Below, in pieces: positions 1-4,812 of a stretch of DNA of 5,223 nt. A model generated the notes under the pieces. The model made no database searches. It was not told the DNA's origin and saw only the letters and a program-made list of their open reading frames with translations. The position numbers were made by a program, and so were the translations under genes. How positions within the stretch are numbered: position 1 is the stretch's first letter; every line of letters starts with the position of its first letter. Source of the stretch: Deltaproteobacteria bacterium (lineage in GTDB: Bacteria > Desulfobacterota > Desulfuromonadia > Desulfuromonadales > BM103); the NCBI GenBank assembly GCA_006226895.1, contig SBFN01000072.1, positions 1-5,223 of the forward strand, in the 5' to 3' direction.

Positions 1-386
1 TCGAGGCGGTCAGCAATCTCCTGCAGGTTAAAGCCTTCCGGGATCGTAACCTGGAACTTGCGGATATCACCGGCGACCAGACGAGCAAGGACCTGGTCTG
101 GTGTTGCAGAAGTTTCAAAAAGATATTCGCCGGCGTGGACCTGCGCTGTGGCTTTGCGCCAACGGGCCAACAGGGTGAAACGACGCACGTCACTGACAAC
201 TCCTGCCGTCTGCAATTGTACAGCAATACGTGCAAAGGAACTGCCTTGTTTGATCTCAATAGTTTGTGGTTGCGATGGAATGACAGGGGTCGTAACGAAA
301 CTTTGTAACCAGAGTCCGACACTCAGTAGGGGGAGACCGATCAGTGTGAAGATAAACAGGGTCAGGTTCCGGGTGCGTGAGCTCAT
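1..386 (-). CDS. mltG: Endolytic murein transglycosylase MltG (YceG family), N-terminal 128 residues, 3' end outside window
   Basis: MltG is an inner-membrane lytic transglycosylase that cuts nascent glycan strands and is thought to set their length or release them from synthesis. What is visible is a short basic N-terminus (SSRTR), one membrane anchor at about residues 8-30 with the catalytic part predicted in the periplasm, and then the LysM-like domain typical of the family at about 41-112. Recognisable family pieces are IEIKQGSSFARIA (43-55), HAGEYLF (84-90) and VTIPEGFNLQEIADRL (113-128). The catalytic glutamate lies further downstream, outside the window. The ATG is chosen because GGAG sits 9 nt upstream (396-399) and the protein then begins just before the anchor, as in the family. 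It follows plsY on the same strand after 86 bp and may be cotranscribed with it, although the gap also holds a possible promoter. The family call is firm; activity cannot be judged from this fragment. Confidence 0.9.
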   Translation of the reverse strand, partial: MSSRTRNLTLFIFTLIGLPLLSVGLWLQSFVTTPVIPSQPQTIEIKQGSSFARIAVQLQTAGVVSDVRRFTLLARWRKATAQVHAGEYLFETSATPDQVLARLVAGDIRKFQVTIPEGFNLQEIADRL

Positions 387-428
387 GAAAGGGGACTCCA
401 ATAAAAATCGGTTGCTTGATATCGACAC

Positions 429-457
429 ATTGTTTGAGTCTTGTCAGGAAAAGTCAA
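429..457 (-). promoter_or_regulatory. Possible sigma-70 promoter ahead of mltG
   Basis: On the minus strand, TTGACT (452-457) resembles a -35 box at 5 of 6 positions. It is followed after 17 nt by AACAAT (429-434), which matches a -10 box at 4 of 6. It lies in the 86-bp gap between plsY and mltG, 42 nt upstream of the mltG start codon, and would allow mltG to be expressed independently of plsY. This is a pattern match only; boxes of this quality occur by chance. Confidence 0.35.
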
Positions 458-472
458 TATTTCAGGAATGAG

Positions 473-1065
473 TCAGGCTTTGAAACTAGTCTCCGTGCCA
501 TCGAGCAAGCGTCTGATATTGCTGTTGTGGCGCCAGACGACCAGGGCGGCGATGAAGAGCGTGGCCAGAAAAATAGGCTGTGGATGGTTCATGAGCAGAA
601 TTAGCAAGGGTGCGGAAAGTGCCGCCAATACTGAGCCGAGAGAAATGTACCGGGTTATCGCAACGGTCAGGATAAAGACAAGCAGGAAAAGACAGCTTTG
701 GGTGAAAGCACCAGGAAGATGCCGAGCGCTGTCGCTACGCCCTTGCCTCCTTTGAATTTGAGATAGATCGGGTAACAGTGGCCCAAAATGGCAACGGCGC
801 TGGCAATCCCGAGCTGTGTCGGTGTGGGCTCCAGCCAGGTTTTGAACGCCAGCAGCGGCAAAAAACCTTTCAGGGTGTCGCCGAGCAGTGTCAAAACACC
901 GGCCAGTTTGCCTGCAACCCGGTAGACGTTGGTTGCCCCGATGTTGCCGCTGCCTTTTTGTCGGACATCTTCGCCCCCCATCAGCCGCGCAAGCACAACC
1001 CCGGTTGGAATGGCGGCGATCAGGTAGATGGCGATCATAATCATGATGAAAAGAGTGTTGTTCAT
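473..1065 (-). pseudogene. plsY: Acyl-phosphate:glycerol-3-phosphate acyltransferase PlsY, reading frame broken by one missing base
   Basis: PlsY is an inner-membrane enzyme that transfers an acyl group from acyl phosphate (made by PlsX) to glycerol 3-phosphate, giving lysophosphatidate. All three family motifs are present: GSGNIGATNVYRV (38-50), GHCYPIYLKFKGGKGVAT (95-112) and, near the C-terminus, RHNSNIRRLLDGTE. The third lies in a different frame. Read as written, translation leaves the family sequence after AVF (about residue 126) and stops at 667-669, giving 132 residues that lack the last motif and helices. Adding one base around 685-700, for example a fifth T in the coding-strand TTTT run at 687-690, restores a continuous 197-residue protein ending at the TGA at 473-475, a normal length for the family. 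The start at 1065 is preferred over an in-frame ATG at 1095 because it has an SD sequence and matches the usual PlsY N-terminus. A sequencing or assembly error is my first explanation, since the intact remainder shows no decay. A true recent mutation is the alternative. Confidence 0.88.
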
Positions 1066-1070
1066 AACGG

Positions 1071-1074
1071 CCTC
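1071..1074 (-). promoter_or_regulatory. Ribosome binding site that decides the plsY start
   Basis: GAGG on the minus strand (within TTGAGG) lies 5 nt before the ATG at 1065. The alternative in-frame ATG at 1095 would add MASAPSLEAV, which is not typical of PlsY, and would place this SD inside the coding region. Confidence 0.6.
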
Positions 1075-1165
1075 AAGAGAGGGGGCGGAAGCCATGTTGG
1101 CGAGAGCATTTTGCCCTGCGCCATAACGACGCCCGATCTCTTTCCAGGGGGGATCAATAGACGTT

Positions 1166-1194
1166 TTTTTAGCATGAAAGGCTTAAAGTCACAA
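1166..1194 (-). promoter_or_regulatory. Weak candidate promoter for plsY
   Basis: TTGTGA (1189-1194), 17 nt, then TAAAAA (1166-1171) on the minus strand, each matching the sigma-70 consensus at 4 of 6 positions, in the 166-bp gap between the glycosyltransferase and plsY. The gap shows no convincing factor-independent terminator for the glycosyltransferase, so read-through from that gene is equally possible. Confidence 0.22.
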
Positions 1195-1231
1195 GGCTAA
1201 TCAAGGGCAGGGAGTTATGCAGAGGCTCTCT

Positions 1232-2374
1232 TTAAACCTGGTTTTTACGAAGCTCTGCAAGAGGGTAAAAGGTGCCACGCCAGGTAATGCCGCCTTTAAC
1301 CAGGTTGCAGGTTACGCTACGAATGATGATGAAGGTAAAGAGTCCGGCCGTGAAAGGAAAGCCCAGTGCGAACCAGGGGCTGAAGCCATGAAAACGGGCG
1401 CCATCAGCGGCGATCAGGGTGATGGTCAGAACTGTGAGCGCGTAGAGCAAGAGCGTACTTCCCGAGGTAAAAAAAAGAGCGAAGAAGGGCCAGAGAATGG
1501 CGACCAGGTTGAAGATCACCCCGGAGATGGCGAACCAGAGGCGGTAGTCAGTGCCGGCGAACACATTCTTTTCAAGCCCCAGAACCAGTTCGCGGATGCT
1601 GGTGTACCATTCGACGGAGATCAATCCTGCACCGTAGATCAGTTGCTGGTGGCAACCGTTCTGCTTAAGGATCTTGCCTAATTTAAGGTCATCGTCAGGA
1701 CGCAAGGCGATGGTTTTATGGCCTCCGGACTGCAGGTAACGTTCTGCCTTGACCAGGTTGAAGGCACCGATGCCGATGTGACAGCCACTCTTGGGGTCAG
1801 GAGCTTTCCAGGGTCGGGTGAAGATGCCGAAAAAGAACCCGAAGGTGACGCCGAACATGTTGAGAAAAAGACTCGGCATCCTCGCTTCAGGTGTCGCGGC
1901 CAAATGGTCGAGTTGCTCTGCTTGAAAGTAGCTGACTGCACGGGTCAGTGTGTCCGCTTCCATCACCACGTCGGCATCGGTAAAGAGCAGTAACTCACCG
2001 GTTGCTTTCAAGCTGCCCTGCCAGAGCGCATGGTTTTTTCCCAGCCAGCCCTTTGGCAGATCTCGAAGATGAAGAATCTCGAGACGAGGGTCGCCTTTCT
2101 TCATTTCGTCAAGGATGTCACCTGTCCTGTCTTCGGAGCGATCGTTCACGATGATCAGCTGCAGTTGATGATAGTCTAGCTGCAACAACGATTGTAACGC
2201 GACACGGATATTCCGTTCTTCGTTGCGCGCCGCGACGACGATCGAAACGGTCGGAAGTAAAGTCTCCTTGTTCGGACTGACGTCTATCAGGAAGCGGATT
2301 TTCCGACTCCCGAGAGTAACCTCCCGCCCGACAATAACGTAGATGGAAAGTATTATGATTCCCAGCCAGAACAT
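1232..2374 (-). CDS. Membrane-anchored family 2 glycosyltransferase, HpnB/CrtQ-like (380 aa)
   Basis: This is a GT-A fold glycosyltransferase that would transfer a sugar from a nucleotide-sugar donor at the cytoplasmic face of the inner membrane. The acceptor is unknown. Residues 1-16 form an N-terminal membrane anchor. The catalytic domain starts at VSIVVAARNEERNI (43-56), with IIVNDRSEDRT (74-84) for nucleotide binding, LPKGWLGKNHALWQG (106-120), and the metal-binding DxD in FTDADV (DAD at 133-135). An acidic RPDDDLKLG stretch (225-233) probably holds the catalytic base. Three further membrane segments follow at about 281-302, 306-323 and 334-353, ending in ITWRGTFYP (363-371). Length, four membrane segments and the GWxGK motif resemble the hopanoid-associated HpnB and carotenoid CrtQ groups. 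No squalene, hopanoid or carotenoid gene is visible here, so I do not assign a pathway. AAGGA lies 10-11 nt before the ATG. The gene runs in the same direction as plsY and mltG, 166 bp upstream of plsY. Its 333-bp upstream gap contains a repeat element. Confidence 0.85.
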   Translation of the reverse strand: MFWLGIIILSIYVIVGREVTLGSRKIRFLIDVSPNKETLLPTVSIVVAARNEERNIRVALQSLLQLDYHQLQLIIVNDRSEDRTGDILDEMKKGDPRLEILHLRDLPKGWLGKNHALWQGSLKATGELLLFTDADVVMEADTLTRAVSYFQAEQLDHLAATPEARMPSLFLNMFGVTFGFFFGIFTRPWKAPDPKSGCHIGIGAFNLVKAERYLQSGGHKTIALRPDDDLKLGKILKQNGCHQQLIYGAGLISVEWYTSIRELVLGLEKNVFAGTDYRLWFAISGVIFNLVAILWPFFALFFTSGSTLLLYALTVLTITLIAADGARFHGFSPWFALGFPFTAGLFTFIIIRSVTCNLVKGGITWRGTFYPLAELRKNQV

Positions 2375-2436
2375 GAGATTGAAATCCTTAATGAAACATG
2401 GAAATTCGCAACGACACTGTTTGCATTCATCTACTT

Positions 2437-2627
2437 GTCCGCTTTGCTCAAGTCAGGCTGATTGGTTCATTAGCTGTTCCCGAGACAGACCAACAAGCAC
2501 TACAAGACAAATTCAAAACCGGCTTCACGCAGAGGCGCTGAGAGCACAGAGAAAGGTTGCTCATGGGAAAGTTTTGTCGTTTGTTTCTTACTCTGCGCTC
2601 TCTGCGTCTCAAGAGAGCAAAGCGAAC
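2437..2627. repeat. Outer inverted repeat around the CGCAGAG hairpin
   Basis: GTCCGCTTTGCTC (2437-2449) is the reverse complement of GAGCAAAGCGAAC (2615-2627) at 12 of 13 positions. The right copy lies only 6 bp outside the inner hairpin's right arm, while the left copy is 84 bp outside the left arm. A direct repeat AGTCAGG(C/T)TG follows both (2451-2460 and 2635-2644, 9 of 10 identical). Together these could mark the edges of a small mobile or rearranged element of about 190 bp, but the matches are short and the asymmetry is a weakness. Confidence 0.4.
2534..2608. repeat. Imperfect inverted repeat of the CGCAGAG/CTCTGCG type
   Basis: The left arm 2534-2555 (GGCGCTGAGAGCACAGAGAAAG) pairs with the right arm 2587-2608 at 18 of 22 positions, around a 31-nt loop. 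The arms contain the words GAGAGC, ACAGAG and CTCTGCG, and the left arm is preceded by TTCACGCAGA. I recall very similar dispersed palindromic elements in intergenic regions of deltaproteobacteria and several other phyla, so this is probably one copy of a multicopy family. That cannot be checked from one window. In RNA it would fold in either orientation. It has no U-run, so it is a poor candidate for an intrinsic terminator. Confidence 0.65.
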
Positions 2628-2654
2628 GGGCGTGAGTCAGGTTGTTTGATCCGA

Positions 2655-2693
2655 CTGTTTCCCGTTTTCAGGTGCTTTACCGGAGCGAAACAG
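2655..2693. repeat. Small hairpin 15 bp beyond the SRPBCC gene stop
   Basis: CTGTTTC (2655-2661) pairs perfectly with GAAACAG (2687-2693). An inner CCG/CGG pairing (2662-2664 with 2681-2683) extends the stem, leaving AGC bulged and a 16-nt loop. It lies directly downstream of the blc-SRPBCC unit and could protect the mRNA 3' end or assist termination. No U-tract follows on either strand, so a classical factor-independent terminator is not supported. Confidence 0.3.
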
Positions 2694-2707
2694 ATAACGA
2701 GAGGCAC

Positions 2708-3160
2708 TTATAGACCGAACCGCTCCGCAAGGCGTGTTGCGCGATAGCTGAATATTGTTTCCAGCATGTTTTTAACCCAGAGCCTGTGGATTAGAAGGCC
2801 AAAAACTCCGAAGGGGAGCTGATAGCAGACCCGGTCAATCATTCTGGTTTTTTTATCAAAAGCTTCTATCCGGTGTTGATGATACCAGAGTTTGTAGGGG
2901 CCAGCTCTTTGTTCGTCGACAAAGAAGTTTCCAACTTCAATATGTTTGATTTCTGTCAGCCAGCGGCGTTTGCCGAAGACGGGGATCTGGATTTCGTAAA
3001 GGATCGTCAGCCCATTGTACATTTTGTCGGGAACTTCGGACAGAATCTTAAAGTGCAGTTCTGGAGGAGTCAGATCATTCAGGTTCACCGGTGTGGAGAG
3101 AAACTTCCAAAGCGTCTCCGGGTCGGTATTCAGGATGATTTCGCGTTCCAGGATGTGCAT
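2708..3160 (-). CDS. SRPBCC-fold (START/polyketide cyclase-like) ligand-binding protein, 150 aa
   Basis: The SRPBCC superfamily proteins are small helix-grip domains with a deep hydrophobic pocket. This subgroup is mostly uncharacterised, and the ligand or reaction here is unknown. The opening HILEREIILNTDPETLWKFLS (2-22) is the family's first strand and helix. TPPELHFKIL (31-40), IPVFGKRRWLTEI (59-71) and QRAGPYKLWYHQHRIE (84-99) form the central sheet. The C-terminal part, YQLPFGVFGLLIHRLWV (113-129) followed by LETIFSYRATRL (133-144), is the long helix characteristic of this subgroup. There is no signal peptide, so it is probably cytoplasmic. The whole family length is present. It starts 5 bp after the lipocalin stop codon, with its SD inside the end of that gene, so the two are almost certainly one operon. 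Pairing with a lipid-binding lipocalin suggests lipid or other hydrophobic-ligand handling, but this is only inference from context. Confidence 0.82.
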   Translation of the reverse strand: MHILEREIILNTDPETLWKFLSTPVNLNDLTPPELHFKILSEVPDKMYNGLTILYEIQIPVFGKRRWLTEIKHIEVGNFFVDEQRAGPYKLWYHQHRIEAFDKKTRMIDRVCYQLPFGVFGLLIHRLWVKNMLETIFSYRATRLAERFGL

Positions 3161-3165
3161 TGCAG

Positions 3166-3684
3166 CTATTCCTGTTGAGCGACCAGAATCAGCTCACTGG
3201 TATTGAAGCCAAGGGCTTTTGCCTTATCGAGAAGAGTCTCCGTGATGCTCGCGTCGAGCTTTTTGCTCCGGGCCAGGAGCCAAAGATACTTTTTGCTTGG
3301 GCCGCAAATCAATGCATAGCTGTAGTTTGCCTGGTCGAGTTCGATCACGTTGTAACCGCCGTAGAAGGGCCAGAAAAAAGTAACCTTGAGGCGTGCGACA
3401 TCCGGTTCACCGGTAAAGTAGGCGCGTCCTTTGGCCTCCTTCCACTTGCCTGACTGGCTGTTGAAGCCGCGATTAATAACATCAACGCCACCATCGGAAC
3501 GTTTGCTATAGGTCGCAGAAACCTGGCTGAGCCCTCGCTCAAAGCGATGATCAAGGCGGGCGATCTCGTACCAGGTGCCGAGGTAGCGATCAATGTTAAA
3601 ATTATCAACCGGTATTATCCCCTGGGGGGCGGCCGTACATCCGGCCAGTAAAAAGGTGCCAAAGAGCAGGGCTAAGGATCTCAT
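3166..3684 (-). CDS. blc: Blc-type bacterial lipocalin, outer-membrane lipoprotein (172 aa)
   Basis: Bacterial lipocalins of the Blc family are eight-stranded barrels anchored by a lipid to the envelope. They bind fatty acids or lysophospholipids and are associated with membrane stress. Residues 1-15 are a lipoprotein signal (MRSLALLFGTFLLAG) with lipobox LAGC and acylated Cys16. The next residue is Thr, not Asp, which by the usual Lol rule predicts outer-membrane sorting. The family signature GTWYEIARLDHRFERG (36-51) is intact. It is followed by VSATYSKRSDGGVDVINRGF (55-74), GRAYFTGEP (86-94), PFYGGYNVIELD (106-117), ALICGPSKKYLWLLAR (124-139) and the terminal helix and strand. Length is normal for Blc. 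The ATG has GGAG 8 nt upstream. The gene is first in a two-gene unit with the SRPBCC gene and is divergent from the DUF523-DUF1722 gene across 174 bp. Family assignment is very secure; the ligand is not determined by sequence. Confidence 0.95.
   Translation of the reverse strand: MRSLALLFGTFLLAGCTAAPQGIIPVDNFNIDRYLGTWYEIARLDHRFERGLSQVSATYSKRSDGGVDVINRGFNSQSGKWKEAKGRAYFTGEPDVARLKVTFFWPFYGGYNVIELDQANYSYALICGPSKKYLWLLARSKKLDASITETLLDKAKALGFNTSELILVAQQE
3170..3173 (-). promoter_or_regulatory. Ribosome binding site of the SRPBCC gene inside the lipocalin 3' end
   Basis: AGGA on the minus strand (within CAGGAATAG) overlaps the last lipocalin codons, immediately before its TAG stop (3166-3168), and lies 9 nt before the SRPBCC ATG at 3160. 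The layout indicates translational coupling: a ribosome finishing the lipocalin is already positioned at the next start. Confidence 0.6.
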
Positions 3685-3858
3685 CCAGTGCGCTCCAGTA
3701 ATTCAGGGCTTCTTCTTGTCAGAATGTTAATGAGAAGTTTGAACTCAATTGTCCCAGAATAAAATCACAAATCAAGTATCAGAACTCGACAGGCCCCTTT
3801 CTTCTAGAAGCTTTGGTGGTAACCTTGGGATGTAGACAGCTTTTCAAAAGGAGTTCTT
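3685..3858. promoter_or_regulatory. Divergent regulatory gap between blc and the DUF523-DUF1722 gene
   Basis: This gap must hold the start signals for both directions. Rightward, TTTGAA (3738-3743), 16 nt, TAAAAT (3760-3765) has a good -10 (5 of 6) but a weak -35. AAGGAG sits about 5 nt before the ATG at 3859. Leftward, TTGATT (3770-3775), 16 nt, GACAAT (3748-3753) matches 4 of 6 in both boxes. The two candidate promoters overlap, so a factor bound here could control both units together. A perfect 10-bp palindrome, CTTCTAGAAG (3801-3810), is the most conspicuous operator-like site. I looked for an ECF-type TGATC box and did not see one. All of these are pattern matches. Confidence 0.35.
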
Positions 3859-4812
3859 ATGTCGGATGAAAAAATTCGTTTGGGAGTCAGTTCCTGCCTG
3901 CTCGGTGAAAAGGTTCGTTTCGATGGCGGGCACAAACTCGATCGGTTCTTGACCGAGACACTCAGCCGGTTTGTCGAATTCGTTCCTGTCTGTCCCGAGG
4001 TCGAGATGGGGTTGCCGACACCACGAGAGACCCTCCGCCTGGTCGGTGAACCTGAGTCTCAGCGTTTGGTGTTTGCCAAAAGTGGTGAAGACATCACCGA
4101 ACGGATGGTTTCCTGGGCAAAAAAACGGGTCGTCGACCTCGAAAGGGAAAAGCTCTGCGGTTTTATCTTCAAATCGAAATCACCCAGCAGCGGAATGGAA
4201 CGCGTCAAACTTTATGATCGCAACGGGGTTCCCAACAAACAAGGGGTCGGTCTCTTCGCCCGGACGTTTATGGAGCACTTTCCCCTTCTTCCCGTCGAAG
4301 AAGATGGCCGGTTGCACGACCCCGGCTTACGCGAGAATTTCATTGAAACCATCTTTACTCTCAAGCGTTGGCGAGAGGCCACTCAGAAAGGAGCGACTCG
4401 CGGTGTTCTGGTCGCCTTCCATACTCGGCATAAGCTGCTCCTGCTCTCGCACAGCACTGAAATTTATCGACAGATGGGAAAACTGGTTGCAGACGCCAAG
4501 GCCATGGAAGAGCAGAGACTCTTCGATTGCTATCTGGCTTTGCTAATGAAGGGCCTTCGTTTAAAAACAACGGTCGCCAAACACGTGAATGTCCTGCAGC
4601 ATGTGCTCGGTTATTTCAAGAAACAGCTCAGCGCCGATGAAAAGCAGGAGGTCTTGAGCGTCATCGATAGCTACCGATCGCGACAAATCCCCCTGATCGT
4701 GCCAATCACGCTGCTCAATCACTTTGTGCGTAAATACGATCAGACGTATCTGCAACAGCAGGTTTATCTCAACCCGCATCCTGTGGAGTTGAAATTGCGC
4801 AACCACGTCTAG
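3859..4812 (+). CDS. rudS: RudS-type tRNA 4-thiouridine desulfidase (DUF523/TudS domain fused to DUF1722), 317 aa
   Basis: RudS proteins join a TudS desulfidase domain (DUF523) to a DUF1722 tRNA-binding domain and have been reported to convert 4-thiouridine in tRNA back to uridine. Domain one spans about 6-150. It has GVSSCLLGEKVRFDGGHK (9-26), VPVCPEVEMGLPTPRETLRL (42-61) and LCGFIFKSKSPSSGMERVK (99-117), followed by GVGLFARTFMEHFP (129-142). Domain two, DUF1722, spans about 165-310, with the signature LVAFHTRHKLLLLSHS (184-199) and the conserved HVNVLQHVLGYFKK (242-255). TudS-type enzymes hold a [4Fe-4S] cluster on three cysteines. Candidates here are C13, C45 and C100. The common SPSCG motif reads SPSSG here, so C100 in LCGF may serve instead. 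No signal peptide or membrane segment, so cytoplasmic. The strong SD AAGGAG fixes the ATG. It lies divergent from blc and convergent with uvsE, which overlaps its last 44 bp. A UV or light-stress role fits these neighbours. Domain call is very secure; the s4U activity is inferred from the family. Confidence 0.9.
   Translation: MSDEKIRLGVSSCLLGEKVRFDGGHKLDRFLTETLSRFVEFVPVCPEVEMGLPTPRETLRLVGEPESQRLVFAKSGEDITERMVSWAKKRVVDLEREKLCGFIFKSKSPSSGMERVKLYDRNGVPNKQGVGLFARTFMEHFPLLPVEEDGRLHDPGLRENFIETIFTLKRWREATQKGATRGVLVAFHTRHKLLLLSHSTEIYRQMGKLVADAKAMEEQRLFDCYLALLMKGLRLKTTVAKHVNVLQHVLGYFKKQLSADEKQEVLSVIDSYRSRQIPLIVPITLLNHFVRKYDQTYLQQQVYLNPHPVELKLRNHV

Larger units (their letters stand above)
2375..2707. 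other. 333-bp gap without a gene, rich in inverted repeats
   Basis: Neither strand carries an ORF here with a ribosome binding site or recognisable protein. An open frame on the plus strand (2343-2747) is antisense to the ends of both neighbouring genes and has no family signature. The gap separates the 3' end of the SRPBCC gene from the 5' end of the glycosyltransferase, both on the minus strand. It contains the CGCAGAG/CTCTGCG inverted repeat, its outer inverted repeat, and a smaller hairpin next to the SRPBCC stop codon, all listed separately. I see no good promoter for the glycosyltransferase in it. Confidence 0.7.

Noticed and set aside
58..471. 137-codon plus-strand ORF
   Set aside because: It is antisense to mltG and the plsY-mltG gap, with no family signature; the minus-strand MltG reading is unambiguous.
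687..700. Programmed -1 ribosomal frameshift in plsY
   Set aside because: The site reads GTC TTT TCC, which does not fit the X XXY YYZ slippery pattern; the T-run is only four long, and PlsY is not known to use recoding. Sequence error or mutation is simpler.
1062..1175. 37-codon ORF on the minus strand ending in an ATGA overlap with the plsY start
   Set aside because: It has no SD before its ATG, its product is proline- and leucine-rich with no recognisable feature, and it is short enough to be chance.
1217..1681. 154-codon plus-strand ORF
   Set aside because: It is antisense to the glycosyltransferase, which has full family motifs; the ORF's charged, low-complexity translation is a shadow.
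2534..2608. CRISPR or rho-independent terminator reading of the inverted repeat
   Set aside because: There is only one inverted pair with no regularly spaced direct repeats, and no U-tract follows the hairpin on either strand.
2343..2747. 134-codon plus-strand ORF spanning the repeat-rich gap
   Set aside because: It reads through the inverted repeat and into antisense of both flanking genes, and its translation shows no domain.
3685..3858. ECF sigma (RpoE/ChrR-type) promoter for the divergent units
   Set aside because: I looked for a TGATC-type -35 at suitable spacing on both strands and saw none.
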